Assembly: GCF_000165485.1 (NCBI RefSeq)
Contig: NC_014623.1
Location: 3,057,501 to 3,121,500, forward strand
Direction of reading: 5' to 3'
Origin: Stigmatella aurantiaca DW4/3-1
GTDB taxonomy: Bacteria > Myxococcota > Myxococcia > Myxococcales > Myxococcaceae
DNA: 64,000 nt
Part shown: piece by piece, positions 1 through 9,973 of the stretch
How positions within the stretch are numbered: the stretch's first letter is position 1
How the letters are laid out: each line of letters starts with the position of its first letter
Made by a program: the position numbers and the translations under genes
Notes under the pieces: model-generated
The model's input: the letters and a program-made list of their open reading frames with translations, nothing else
Told to the model about the DNA's origin: nothing
Databases searched by the model: none

Positions 1-254
1 TGACGTGCAACCGAAGGCGCTCTGGAGGCACCCATGGCTCAGCGACCGAACTATGAGAGAAGCTCAGACTCGAACCATTTGCAATGGATGCATTGCCTCC
101 GGGTTTTGCATCCTCGCTGGGCGAGTTGCCAAGGTTTCCGGAGCGCTACCCTCAATTGTCGGATCTCACCCGAAAATGAGTAACTGGCCCTTGAAAGAAC
201 AAGAGGGGCAAGCCCCTTCTGTAGTCTGTGGACGTATCGCCAGATGAGAGTAAT

Positions 255-2021
255 ATGACTGATCACGAAGACCTGGGGCCCTTACCTAGGGCCGAGCGTA
301 GCAATGAGCTTGAGCGGGAATGCATCGCCGAGCTTCAGCGGCGCCTGCCAGTTGACCGACTAGTCTTTCGCCGTGAAGGCTCTGATGACTTCGGTGTCGA
401 TGGGGCATTGGAATTGCTCGTGGGTGGTTTTGCCACAAACTTCAGGGCTGATGCGCAACTCAAGGCAACTGACCACCCACAATTCAATCGCGATGGAACG
501 CTGTCGCTCGCAGTCGATGTGTCGAATCTGAATTATCTATTGAACGGCTTGAGCCCCATCTATCTCCTGTATGTCGCCCCGATGGGAGAGATTTTTTATG
601 CCTGGGGTCAAGATGAAAAGAGGCGAATCGAGACGAGTAGCTCACGTTGGCGTGAACAGAAAACCGTGGTTGTACGATTTGCCCGGCGTATGGATGTCGC
701 AGGGGTGGATGATATTTGTGAGAGAATCAGGGAGGAATCCTCGATTCGTCGAAGTTTGGATGGCGACCAACGCAAGGGCAAGCAGGATGCTCTGACATCC
801 GAACCGCCGGAACAGCAGGCTCGGGCAAAAGAATTTGAGAGTGAGCGTGCCCGGCAGATCGAGGAATCTAGAGCATATTCAAAGCAGCTCTATGAGGAAA
901 AAAAGAAGGCCAAGCCCAAACTTAAAAGACACTGGGAAAAGGTGCTTGATCAGAAGCTCAGCAATCGAGAACTGGAGGGCTTCGCCAATAAGCTTCAGTT
1001 CTTCGATGTGCATGAGATTATGGAGGCGATCAGTATTGCTGCCAGCAAGGAGCTCGATAGCTATGTGCCGTACGTGCATGGTATTTTGAACCGATGGCGC
1101 GATGCCCCGGCGTCACGGTCGCAGGTCGGCCGGGGGCGCGATTCGCAGCCGCCTGCCACTTTGGCAGTAGGCCGACGAACTGCGAAACAGGCGTCCCCAA
1201 TTAGCACTGCATCCGAGCAAAAAGTGACGGCGACCTTGCCCCCGTTTCAGCAGAGTCCGGATAAGGAGGAAGCTGGCGAGCGCTCGGATTTCTTTGCTAT
1301 GGCTCTGTTTGAGGACCTTGAGCCGAGCGAGCCGGATAAACGCTATACGCTCGTTCGTTGGCACATGCTTAACTTTGAAGATGGCGTGCTTGACGCCTCG
1401 GGAGCGGAGTCTTGCTCCTTTCCGTATTTTCACATGGCGGCAGCACACATTCCACCAAGCTCGATTCCGCTCGAGTCCATGAGTCTTGATGCAAAGATGC
1501 GTCCCCAAGGCTGCTCTCCATTGCGAGAGATGCAAGGATATGTGACTTCTTGGATGGTGAGCAAGGATGACATGAGGAGCCACGATCCCCAAGCAGCTAT
1601 GGAGCGATGGGTTCGCGGCACGAAGGATGAAGATATCCAGAAGCATTCGAACCCAAAAGGGATGTACATATTGGGTCTTTGGGTTCACAAGCCGACGAAC
1701 AATGAGCATGATCTTCGAGGATATCTTGTATGTCGTGCCAAGATCGTGGGAGAAGGAGAGGAGCCGAAGTTTCAATCTCGAGGGACGTGGCATCTGCACG
1801 AGGCCATCTCCTGGCTACCCTCGCCCACTCTGATGATGCCCGATTGGCGAATGTATGCCGATGAGAAAGATGTGCCAGCTCGACGTTTTGCTATGGAAGA
1901 CAAGCCAATAGCCACCTGGTATGCTCCAACTGAAGTTGTTGAGGAGCAGTCGGATTCGTGGGGTGAACACTCAGGCGACGCGGCACCTCAACAGAAACGG
2001 GCGGCAAGGCTGAAGCGCTAG
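255..2021 (+). CDS. DUF4365-type putative nuclease protein
   Basis: 588 aa from the ATG at 255; an in-frame ATG at 228 would add nine residues but has no better ribosome site. The first 75 residues look like a DUF4365 / PD-(D/E)XK-type fold: a helix with E20/E22, then DDFGVDG (44-50) and the QLK motif (68-70), which in this family supply acidic residues and a lysine for metal-dependent DNA cleavage. Residues about 190-260 are highly charged and probably coiled. The C-terminal 300 residues (PDWRMYADE, HEAISWLPSP) match nothing I recognise. Codon use is less GC-biased than the phage genes, suggesting a transferred gene. Stand-alone DUF4365 proteins are often found in defence islands; that role here is inference. 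Confidence 0.7.
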   Translation: MTDHEDLGPLPRAERSNELERECIAELQRRLPVDRLVFRREGSDDFGVDGALELLVGGFATNFRADAQLKATDHPQFNRDGTLSLAVDVSNLNYLLNGLSPIYLLYVAPMGEIFYAWGQDEKRRIETSSSRWREQKTVVVRFARRMDVAGVDDICERIREESSIRRSLDGDQRKGKQDALTSEPPEQQARAKEFESERARQIEESRAYSKQLYEEKKKAKPKLKRHWEKVLDQKLSNRELEGFANKLQFFDVHEIMEAISIAASKELDSYVPYVHGILNRWRDAPASRSQVGRGRDSQPPATLAVGRRTAKQASPISTASEQKVTATLPPFQQSPDKEEAGERSDFFAMALFEDLEPSEPDKRYTLVRWHMLNFEDGVLDASGAESCSFPYFHMAAAHIPPSSIPLESMSLDAKMRPQGCSPLREMQGYVTSWMVSKDDMRSHDPQAAMERWVRGTKDEDIQKHSNPKGMYILGLWVHKPTNNEHDLRGYLVCRAKIVGEGEEPKFQSRGTWHLHEAISWLPSPTLMMPDWRMYADEKDVPARRFAMEDKPIATWYAPTEVVEEQSDSWGEHSGDAAPQQKRAARLKR

Positions 2022-2126
2022 CGTACTCGGTCAAATGAGCCCAGCCATTATTGTGCTCATGGCCCAGATTCATAGGCCCCGGCTGTTGCTTCTCTCCGCT
2101 TCGGGGGGCTCAGCGCTGACGAGCAG

Positions 2127-2726
2127 GTGCCGCGCGCGACAGGGCCCACGCTCCAGGTCCTGGAAGAGCGATTCGGCATCACCTCGGCCCGGACCGCACG
2201 CGCGGCCCAGCGGCGTGATGCGGCCGACGCGCTCGCGGACCAACTCGAGGCGGGTTGCGTGCACTTCGTCCTGCCGCACGTGGTCTTCACCCTGGAGGGG
2301 CTGAAGGTGCCGCCACTCCAGGCCGTCAGCGACAAGCAGCTCGCCTACGCGCGGGCTCTCCGCGCGAGCGCCGTCCATGGTTTGGGGGCATGCTGGAGGT
2401 GCATGAAGCCGGGCGGGTGACGGTGATGGAGGAACCCCAGGCCAACCCCCTGCAGGCGGTGCGGATGCACGGCACCCTCGTGGTGGTGGAGAGCCTGGCA
2501 CATTTATGGCGGTGCGGGGCGTCTGGTGCGTGTCGAAGCGTCCGAGGGGCGGTGGCATGCCAGGCCGTGGGTGGAACTCCCAGGCGCGCTGCTGGCACAC
2601 GGGCTGGAGAAGCGGGGAACCTCGTGGTGGGGACGACGAATCAGCGACTCGATGAAGTCGTGCGTGGCCGAGTTGGCGCATTCGCTCATGCCCACGTGCT
2701 GCGCGTCACGGGGGACGGGCGCGTAG
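2127..2726 (+). pseudogene. Frameshifted remnant of an unrecognised protein
   Basis: Protein-like sequence moves between two plus frames: frame 3 up to about 2390 (ERFGITSARTARAAQRRDAA onwards), frame 2 to about 2510 (MLEVHEAGRVTVMEEPQ, VVVESLAHLWR), then frame 3 again (VRVEASEGRWHARPWVELPG). Joined, these read as one continuous protein of about 200 residues, so I call a gene broken by two indels. I do not recognise the family. Antisense ORFs over the same interval look like composition shadows. Confidence 0.4.
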
Positions 2727-2820
2727 CACCCTTCGAATCCGACGGACGGTCTTGACGCTACCGCGCGGGAAAGGGCGCCCCTCCCGGGGCAGGAGGGGGC
2801 CTGGCGCGGGCAGGGGGGCG

Positions 2821-3516
2821 TTAGGCGCGCCGCGTTCGCGAGCGGAACTCGCTGGCCCAACGCTGGGCAGTGGCCGTGGCGCGCTCGCTCTCCGAGGCAA
2901 GGTGATTCGCTTCTGACTTCCCAGCAGGCGTTGGCGCCCCAGGGCTGGAGGCGCCGTCTGCCCCCTTCTTTCGCACCCACATGCGAGGGGCCGGTTTAAC
3001 TGTGGGGGCCAGTGTAGCAGGCGCGACGTCGGCCTTGGGCCTGCGCCCGCGCGGGAGAATGACTTCGGGGATGCTGTGGGGCGCGGCATCCTCCACCCAT
3101 GCGGAGTGCAAGAGGCCTGTGGCCACCATGAGGCGCCGCTTCTGGTAGTGGGCGGCGCAGTAGCCCTGGCTGCGGTGGATGCGCTGGCAGCCGATGACGG
3201 CGCATGCCCTGGCCGTAGACGCGGGAAACGGGAGCAGGGGAAGGCGCTTCGGTTGAGCCGGGGGCGGAGTCCTCGCTTCGTGGCCTGGTCGCTGGCGCGA
3301 CACTGCCTGCTGGCGCCCTGGGGCGAAGCGCTTCGCCACCTCGGCCAGTCTTGCGATAAGGCTGGCGAGTGGGCGCGCCAGCTCTTCATTGAGGGCGGCG
3401 CGGAAGGCCGACTCAAGAGAGCCCGCGGACTTCGGAGCGGACAGGCGGAGCGGCTCCCTCGTGGAAGAGGATGAACCGTGAGCCTTCGAAACAGGAGTGT
3501 GCGGGGTTTTTTGCAT
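2821..3516 (-). CDS. Hypothetical protein with a Cys/His cluster
   Basis: 231 aa. The N-terminal 90 residues are Ser/Ala/Arg-rich with a predicted amphipathic helix (ALNEELARPLASLIARLAEV). The centre carries CAVIGC, then GYCAAHYQKRR, i.e. C-x4-C-x9-C-x2-H, a likely zinc knuckle. The C-terminal third is low-complexity Pro/Ala/Lys-rich sequence. This layout suggests a DNA- or RNA-binding accessory protein, but no family can be named. No operon partner: its neighbours are a decayed gene on each side. Confidence 0.5.
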   Translation of the reverse strand: MQKTPHTPVSKAHGSSSSTREPLRLSAPKSAGSLESAFRAALNEELARPLASLIARLAEVAKRFAPGRQQAVSRQRPGHEARTPPPAQPKRLPLLPFPASTARACAVIGCQRIHRSQGYCAAHYQKRRLMVATGLLHSAWVEDAAPHSIPEVILPRGRRPKADVAPATLAPTVKPAPRMWVRKKGADGASSPGAPTPAGKSEANHLASESERATATAQRWASEFRSRTRRA

Positions 3517-3612
3517 GTGTAGCTTTGCTCGCCGTGCTGTGTATCCGGGGCGAATGCGCGTTGAGAAGGGAGAGGGCTAGATCCAAGGAGTTGAAGGCGG
3601 CTGGGGACAGGT

Positions 3613-4270
3613 TCAGCAGCTCTTCCAGTCAGAGCCTCGCGACGCCCGACTCCATATCACGGAGTGGGCGACGGATTTAGTGGTGAGGCGGACTTTTGCC
3701 GGTACAACCATGCCAGGATTAAAAGGGTCGTGGATGAAAGCATCCCGCTTAGAGGTGCCAACTCTGCTTGCCTGGACTGACGTGAAAATGCACACGCCCG
3801 TTCCTTCCATTCAGGAGCAGGCTGTGTCATCGCCAGCAGGCACTCCGTATCCGCCGTTGAAATCAGCATCGATTGGCTCTCTGGGGACAGGCTGTCCTTG
3901 AAAGACATGCACCGCCAGCCGCCAGGCGCATTGAACCAGTCGCCCTGACAGCAATAGACCCACCAGAGCCTTTTAGTCTCCTCCTGCGGCTCTGGGGGGG
4001 GGCCTCCTGGATTTGAGCTTCAAAGGCCGCGAAGGCAGATGGAAGTTCATTTGTGCAAAAGCGTTGCAGTCGCCCGTTTGCCATCTTGGCGTCAGCGGTA
4101 CGCTGCGCAAGCCGGAGGCAGTTCATTCCATTGGCCGACTTCCAACAGGCGTCCTGCTCGAATGAGGCAGCCGGGGCCTTGGTGGCCGCCGCGGTCGCGG
4201 AGATGAGCAGCACGCAAAGGGTGTGAAAGCGCAGGAACAGGACTGCCCGGGTGGACCTGCTGAACCTCAT
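3613..4270 (-). pseudogene. Secreted small protein, frameshifted at a C9 tract
   Basis: The ATG at 4270 overlaps the stop of the upstream NACHT gene by four bases, so it was probably its operon partner. It begins with a signal-peptide-like segment (FLRFHTLCVLLISATAAA) and continues as a Cys-containing secreted protein (QDACWKSANGMNCLRLAQ). Frame is lost at a run of nine G on plus (3994-4002). The next frame reads KRLWWVYCCQGDWFNAPGGW, and a further shift leads to WMEGTGVCIF-type sequence ending at 3613. Either a decayed gene, a homopolymer sequencing error, or a slipped-strand switch. Confidence 0.4.
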
Positions 4271-7200
4271 AGTGTCGCGCTTCCCGCCTTTGACGGCTGG
4301 GCTGCGGGAATCAGGTGGCGGAGTGCCTCCAATAGCTCCTGGCTGGTTCCATCTTCATGGAGCCGGAGTTCGAGATCTGTGAGACTGATCCCAAGTCGCT
4401 TCATCCATTCCTGGCAAACCTTCCGGCACAGCACCTCTTGTCCTTGCCAGGCCTTCATAATGGTTGCCAGGACCGAAAGTTCATTCTGCAGGTTGAATGG
4501 AGCGTCGTGCGTGACCTCGCGGCGGATCTTCTCCTGCAGGGCGTCGACAGCCTTCGCGATTTCGGGTCTGTCGTCGGCCCGTGCTTGACCGAAATGAGAA
4601 TATTCAAGGAGTGCGATAACCAGAGCTTCACTGGGAGGTTCCATTTCTCCCATTCGGTGGATGGCAGCCCTTCTTCCTTCCAGCATGACCAGGGGGGAAA
4701 TGAGCACGCGCAAGGCCAGAGAAAGCTGGGCCAGGCGGAAGGGACCCGGCGGCGCTCTCGTGACGAGCAGTAGCGCGCTGATGTTCGAGTAGCAGAATTT
4801 AGCGATCCACCATGTCGTCAGAAGTGCCAGCACGATGGCGGGAAGCCATCCCAATGCCTTCTGTAAGACAAGGGTCTGTCTTGACAAGGGTTTGGCATGG
4901 AACGCCCCTGTAGCCGAGAATACGCGTCCGAGCAAACCGGGGTAGGCCGCCAGGGTTTTTCCAACAGCGAATGCGACGGTAACCGTCCCCAATCCCCCCA
5001 CGAGGATGTACGCGAGGATACGGCGAGTCCTAGGGCTCGGGCGGCGAATTTTGAAGGACAGCCTTGGGTGAAGATAAAGCGCACAGGCACAGGTCGCGCA
5101 CGTCCATGCTAATAGCCAGGGCGAGAATCCCTCCCATAGGGAGCCCAGCGTCGACCCCATCAGGCCCGCGACGACACCCCATCGCAGGGACTTGGATGGC
5201 GACGCCAACCAGGCTGCGAGCCACCGGGAAAACGCGGCAACGAACATCACGAGCACGCTGCAAGTCACCATGGTGGAGGATCTGCCGGGGAAGTCCAGCA
5301 CCTGGAGCATCAGGGCGGCACGTGGTGGGTTTTCAGTGAAGAGCCATTTGAAGAGCAGCGCCGTGAGTGCGACCCCGGTCCAGGTCAGGAGCGCTGCGCC
5401 ATGAACAATTAATACCAGGAACTGGCTGACCAGCGCCGAAGGGGTGGCAGGAAGGTGCCGCCTCCGTGAGAACTGGGCGAAGTAGAAGAGGATGCTCACC
5501 ACGACGGAGAAGAATGCGGAGCCCGCGCCAACAAGAAACCCGGCGGCGACCGACCAGCAGGCCGTGAGACCCACCATGAGGCCCAGATGCAGGAAAACCG
5601 ACAGCCTGAGCAGGCTGCGGAGTTCGACCAATTTGGGCTCATCCGCAAGGTAATCACGCAACCTTGGCGAGTTCAGCCACAGATCACGATAGACCGCCTG
5701 TTGTAGCATGTGAAGGGCGAGTCTGCGCTTCGCATGTGTGTCATCCGCCGCTCGGCTCGCGAGCACCTTGAACGCGGCTTCCTCTCTCCAGATCTCCGTG
5801 GAGGTCAGCGCGGCCTCGATACGAGGCGCAAGCTGGGAGTGACTGATCAGGGCACCTCGTACCGCGCGAAACAGGCGCCTCGTTCGAAGTTCGGTAAGCG
5901 GATGATTGGGAGCCTCCTGCTCCAGTCCGGCCAGCAGCTTCGCCATGCGCGTGACGACGGGATGGTCCTCGGGAAGCCGTGCGGCTTCGAACATCCGTCC
6001 CATCAAGATCAGCCTGGACTCGTAAGTGAACTCCGCGGCGACGTCGGCACTCCGAAGTGCCGTTCCAGGAGACACGCCAAGGTGTTCGTCCGCCTCGTCC
6101 AAGACTGCTTCCGCGAAGGTGGACAGGTCGGCACCGGCTTGCGCGACTAGGAGGTAGACCTCCTCAAGCCAGGGATTGTCGATGTTGGCTCCGAGCCATT
6201 CCTCCCGCTCTTCGGGCGGGGCCCGGGTCAGCACGAGCGCGGCGAAGAATTCCTGAAGCCTTGGGTGGAGGAAGCGAAGGGCGCCCGTAGCCACGTCGCG
6301 CTTCACAAAGCCGGTGAGCTGCGCAAGGTCGACCCATCTGGCGCCTTCCTCGGGATCGATCCTGGCGTGTGCGATGGTTTGATGGACGGGGACGGCGGTC
6401 CCTACTCCCGCGCAATCGAGCATGGCAAGGCCCAGCCGCCCTAGACTCTCCAGGAGCACGATGCGCTCGACGCTCGGGCGCAAGCTCACGGCACGGTCAA
6501 GATGGGGATCCACGAAGCCCTGGAAGAGCTCGGCACGAGATTCGGGCAGTATGCCCCTGGCCACGATGTACCGCCCAAGCAGCGTGAGGAAGAGGGGGTT
6601 TCGCGCGAGTCCCGCCAGGGGTGATTGGGGCGCCAGGACTTGATGAATGAGGTCTCCCCTGCTCCACCAGGGCACCTTCAGGACCCGGCGCAGGAAGGTC
6701 CTGGTCTGCCGAGGAGAGAGGGGCGAGAGGCGGACCTGATGCACCTTGAGCTGGCTACGAGGAAAGTCGTGGGTCCTGCATGAGACCAGGATCCGGCACA
6801 GGGTCTGGCGCTGCATGAAATCGCGCAGTGTGGCGACGCGCGCTGAAAAGTCCGCGCGTGGCATCTCATCCATGCCGTCAAAGAGCAAGACCAGCCGTCC
6901 CGCGGCGAGGGATTCCTCAACGAGAGGCATGAGGGCTCGCTCGGGCGCGGGGCCATTCGCAAGGCGCTTCTGGATGAACTCCTCGACGGGGAGGGGCGCG
7001 CCTGCCCGGTATTGGGTATATGTCCCCAGGGAGAAGTACAACGGCAGGGGGGCTTGTGGATTCTTCAATGCTGCCTGGACTAGCTCACGCGCAAGCCGAC
7101 GCATGAGGATGCTTTTTCCCGCGCCGGGTTCGCCCAAGAGCGCCAACACGCGCCCTGTTCTGGGCTCATTCAACAAGTGAAAGAGCGAACGGCGTGTTCG

Positions 7201-8673
7201 TCTGATAAGCCGACGAAGGTGTCGTGCGAAGGCAGGAACCGGGTGGGTCTTCTCCCCTTCGAAATCGGGATGGGGGTCTACCGCGGGCGTGGTGATGTCC
7301 TTGCTCAGCTCGATGTATGCGTCGGGCGAAAAGAGGTTCTCGTCCTCGAGTTGCTCCAGACGGGCCAGGAGTGAACGGAGGTAGCGCTCCCGTTCGAAAC
7401 CGCCGGGAGCCGCCCGGTTGGGGCCTGCGGACGATTCCAAGCCTTGGATGAGCGTCGCGAGCTCCTGGACGACCTTCGCGTAGCCCTGCTCCAGGGGGCC
7501 TTCGGTCAATGCCTTTCCGTGACTCGGAAGGCCTTGCAGGTGGGCGAAAGACGCGTCCTGCCAGTGGCAGGGCTCAATAAAGATGGGGAGTACCCGGGCC
7601 TGGCCTAGCTCGTGTCGTTCCAGGGCTCGTTTGAGCTCGATGTCCCAACAATAGTTCGACGCCAAGAACCCCTGACTTACCAGCACGAGAATCAGGTCCG
7701 CGCTCTCCAGATGAAGATGCACGTCAGGCTCCCATTGCGCTCCGATTGCGATTTTCCGGTCATACGAAAGCTTGATCCGTCCGGACCGGATCAATGGAAA
7801 CAGGTGACGTTCGAGCGCGATTCGATGAGGCGTGTCCGCGTGGGTATAGGAGAAGAACAGCTTCAAGGGCCGGTGCGACTCGTCAGCTGTTTCGGGCTCC
7901 GGCTGTGTCTCAATGTCGGCGGAAGCCCGCTCCAGCGACGCGAAGACGATGCTCCCTAGTGCATCGCGTGTACAGGAAAGCCGCCCTGTGCCAAACCGGA
8001 GGCACTGCGCGATGACCAGGGGCCATACCAGCGGTGCGCTGTCTCCAATGCGCGGGATGTCGCCCAGCATCATGAGTGCAGACTGCTCATGAGGCGCATT
8101 GGCCTCCACATCCATGACGACAACCCTGACCTTCTTGCAGAAGTGGACGAACCTGTTCTCTGTCATGGGGAGGGAACCGAGGGCCATAAACGCGTCCGCC
8201 ACGTCCTGCCGGAAATCCTGCAGGACCTTGTCCTCTTGTTTCGAACGGGGATTGTCCGGGTAGCCCGCCTCGTTCAGCCGGATGGAGAGGAGGAGCTTCT
8301 TGAGATCATCCTTGATGCGCTGGGAGGCCCGCGGAGAAACGATGAGGACGAAGTGCTCGTTCTCTCCTGGGTGAACGAGAAAGCGGGACACGAACTGGTC
8401 CAGGACGCCGCGGAACTCGGAGTCCTCACCACTGGACAGATTAAGTGAGCGCTTCACCTGGACAAGAAGTGAATGGCTACCGGCGCGGAGCAGGAGGTCG
8501 TCGATGGCCGCAGAGGTCTCCCACGACAGGGACTCACTGACGAAAGGAGCGTCGAGTTCAAGATCTTGCGCGAGGTCCTTCCCCTTGAGCAGGGCCACGG
8601 CGAACCACGCACTCACGCGCTGCTGGAACTCGATGCCCCCATGTGTCGCGGCACCGCCACCTGAGTTCGACAT
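4267..8673 (-). CDS. DUF4297-like nuclease + TIR + NACHT + membrane domain, STAND defence protein
   Basis: 1468 aa, intact. (1) Residues 1-130: GGIEFQQRV opening, D58/D59 and VQVK (71-74), the PD-(D/E)XK layout of DUF4297 nuclease effectors. (2) About 270-405: TIR domain, LKLFFSYTHAD, CWDIELKRAL with E346 at the position of the catalytic glutamate used by NAD-cleaving TIRs. (3) About 505-815: NACHT ATPase, Walker A GEPGAGKS (514-521), Walker B LLFDGMDEM (596-604), and FLHPRLQEFFAAL. (4) About 1020-1310: several hydrophobic helices, probably six to nine membrane spans, then a soluble tail. Family knowledge: STAND NTPases sense phage proteins and switch on a fused effector. Two effectors in one chain with a membrane module instead of TPR/LRR repeats is unusual. 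Defence role is inferred. Confidence 0.85.
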   Translation of the reverse strand: MSNSGGGAATHGGIEFQQRVSAWFAVALLKGKDLAQDLELDAPFVSESLSWETSAAIDDLLLRAGSHSLLVQVKRSLNLSSGEDSEFRGVLDQFVSRFLVHPGENEHFVLIVSPRASQRIKDDLKKLLLSIRLNEAGYPDNPRSKQEDKVLQDFRQDVADAFMALGSLPMTENRFVHFCKKVRVVVMDVEANAPHEQSALMMLGDIPRIGDSAPLVWPLVIAQCLRFGTGRLSCTRDALGSIVFASLERASADIETQPEPETADESHRPLKLFFSYTHADTPHRIALERHLFPLIRSGRIKLSYDRKIAIGAQWEPDVHLHLESADLILVLVSQGFLASNYCWDIELKRALERHELGQARVLPIFIEPCHWQDASFAHLQGLPSHGKALTEGPLEQGYAKVVQELATLIQGLESSAGPNRAAPGGFERERYLRSLLARLEQLEDENLFSPDAYIELSKDITTPAVDPHPDFEGEKTHPVPAFARHLRRLIRRTRRSLFHLLNEPRTGRVLALLGEPGAGKSILMRRLARELVQAALKNPQAPLPLYFSLGTYTQYRAGAPLPVEEFIQKRLANGPAPERALMPLVEESLAAGRLVLLFDGMDEMPRADFSARVATLRDFMQRQTLCRILVSCRTHDFPRSQLKVHQVRLSPLSPRQTRTFLRRVLKVPWWSRGDLIHQVLAPQSPLAGLARNPLFLTLLGRYIVARGILPESRAELFQGFVDPHLDRAVSLRPSVERIVLLESLGRLGLAMLDCAGVGTAVPVHQTIAHARIDPEEGARWVDLAQLTGFVKRDVATGALRFLHPRLQEFFAALVLTRAPPEEREEWLGANIDNPWLEEVYLLVAQAGADLSTFAEAVLDEADEHLGVSPGTALRSADVAAEFTYESRLILMGRMFEAARLPEDHPVVTRMAKLLAGLEQEAPNHPLTELRTRRLFRAVRGALISHSQLAPRIEAALTSTEIWREEAAFKVLASRAADDTHAKRRLALHMLQQAVYRDLWLNSPRLRDYLADEPKLVELRSLLRLSVFLHLGLMVGLTACWSVAAGFLVGAGSAFFSVVVSILFYFAQFSRRRHLPATPSALVSQFLVLIVHGAALLTWTGVALTALLFKWLFTENPPRAALMLQVLDFPGRSSTMVTCSVLVMFVAAFSRWLAAWLASPSKSLRWGVVAGLMGSTLGSLWEGFSPWLLAWTCATCACALYLHPRLSFKIRRPSPRTRRILAYILVGGLGTVTVAFAVGKTLAAYPGLLGRVFSATGAFHAKPLSRQTLVLQKALGWLPAIVLALLTTWWIAKFCYSNISALLLVTRAPPGPFRLAQLSLALRVLISPLVMLEGRRAAIHRMGEMEPPSEALVIALLEYSHFGQARADDRPEIAKAVDALQEKIRREVTHDAPFNLQNELSVLATIMKAWQGQEVLCRKVCQEWMKRLGISLTDLELRLHEDGTSQELLEALRHLIPAAQPSKAGSATL

Positions 8674-8943
8674 GGACGCCTTGATAGCACTGCTTCACCA
8701 GGATGACAGTACGAAGGGATCTTGAGAAGCTCAGCCCGTGTCGCCGAGGGATTTCCAAGCCCAATGCCCCTAAGCCATGGTCGCTCCCAGCGTCAGGTTT
8801 CAGGCAAGCGCCTTACTCCTACATCTGTCGGAGTACCGTTGCGAAGTCCTCCTTCACTTCTACGTGGGTGCCCGCAAGCGCCCTGAGAAGCGCTACCGAC
8901 ACGAGGGGCTCGGTGGCTTGTTTTCTCGTCGCTATGGCGGGCC

Positions 8944-9738
8944 TTACTCGTCCTGATTTGGAGCGAAGAGGGCAGCGACCTCTGGAGCCCCCGTCTCGAC
9001 GAGATAGCGGCGGATGGCGCGTCGGAAGAACTCCGTCCGACTCGGCATACCGGCGTTGCGCCACGCCTTGTCGAGGCCCTCCAGGGCCTTCGCCTCGAAG
9101 GAGAGGGGGATGACGCGCTTGCCATCCTCGCGCACCTTCACCTCGCGCTCGGGGCGATGGCCCACCGGGATGCGGCCCTTCTCAGCCTCTCGGATTTTCC
9201 AGAGGAGGTAGGCCTTCGAGTCGCTGCCAGTGGGGCGGCCGACGACTTCGAGGTACATGGCCTGGAGTTGCTCGACGGTCATCGCCGAGAAGCGCCCGCG
9301 GGGAGGCTTGGTGGCGGGTTGGCCCGCGGCGCTCGCGGAGGTGGTGGCGGCGCTCGCGGAGGAAGTGCTCTTGGCCGGGGCCGGGGCAGGCGTGGCCCCC
9401 TTCTTGCCGCTGCGCGAGGGCGTAGCGCCAGCGGGCGCCGGAGCGAAGTCCTCGGCCTTCTTGCCCTCCTGGGACTGGGTAGCCTGCTCTGCGGGCGCCG
9501 TGGCCTGGTGGGCCTTGGCCTTCTCTGGAGCGCGGCCCTTGGTGAGCTTGATGGGTGCCTGCTCCTGCGTGGCCTTGGGTCGTTCGCGGGCGGCGAGCGC
9601 CTCCTCGATGCGGCGGATGAGCCAGGTGCGGTTGGGGCTGCGGGTGGCCTCGCCGATGACTTCGCGGTAGCGCGCCTGCAGCTCGGGCAGGCGCATCTTC
9701 TGGAGGGAGGGGTGGGAAGTGCGTGCGTGGGGGGACAT
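8944..9738 (-). CDS. DUF2924-like repeats with C-terminal ribbon-helix-helix
   Basis: 264 aa. Two related segments, LPELQARYREVIGEATRSPN with a following RRIEEAL (about 18-47) and LQAMYLEVVGRPTGSDSKAY followed by LLWKIREAE (about 158-188), match the DUF2924 pattern of phage and transposon proteins. They are separated by a 90-residue Ala/Pro/Lys linker. The last 60 residues (VIPLSFEAKALEGLDKAWRN, SRTEFFRRAIRRYL) look like a ribbon-helix-helix DNA-binding domain. Likely a phage-borne DNA-binding regulator at the distal end of the tail region. Start is the ATG at 9738 with AGGAGAAATCACC just upstream. Confidence 0.6.
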   Translation of the reverse strand: MSPHARTSHPSLQKMRLPELQARYREVIGEATRSPNRTWLIRRIEEALAARERPKATQEQAPIKLTKGRAPEKAKAHQATAPAEQATQSQEGKKAEDFAPAPAGATPSRSGKKGATPAPAPAKSTSSASAATTSASAAGQPATKPPRGRFSAMTVEQLQAMYLEVVGRPTGSDSKAYLLWKIREAEKGRIPVGHRPEREVKVREDGKRVIPLSFEAKALEGLDKAWRNAGMPSRTEFFRRAIRRYLVETGAPEVAALFAPNQDE

Positions 9739-9973
9739 GGTGATTTCTCCTATCGGTTGGGCGTTGGGTACACGTGTGCCCTCACACGCCCGAGCCCGGG
9801 CAGTCGCGTGGGGGCGTGCCCCGGCATGGGGCGGACAGTGTTTGAAGGGGCGGGCGAAGGCTCTGGGAGGGGGGCGAGGGGAAGGCCTCGTCAGCTCACG
9901 GAGTCATCATCTCCCGCGCGCTCAGTGCCTGCGCGTGAGAGCCATACGCGCTCTGTTTCGTGCGTAAGGCAAG

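Noticed and set aside
8819-8943. Minus fragment ending LLRALAGTHVEVKEDFATVLRQ
   Set aside because: It looks like the tail of a protein but has no start and too little sequence to support a gene or pseudogene call.
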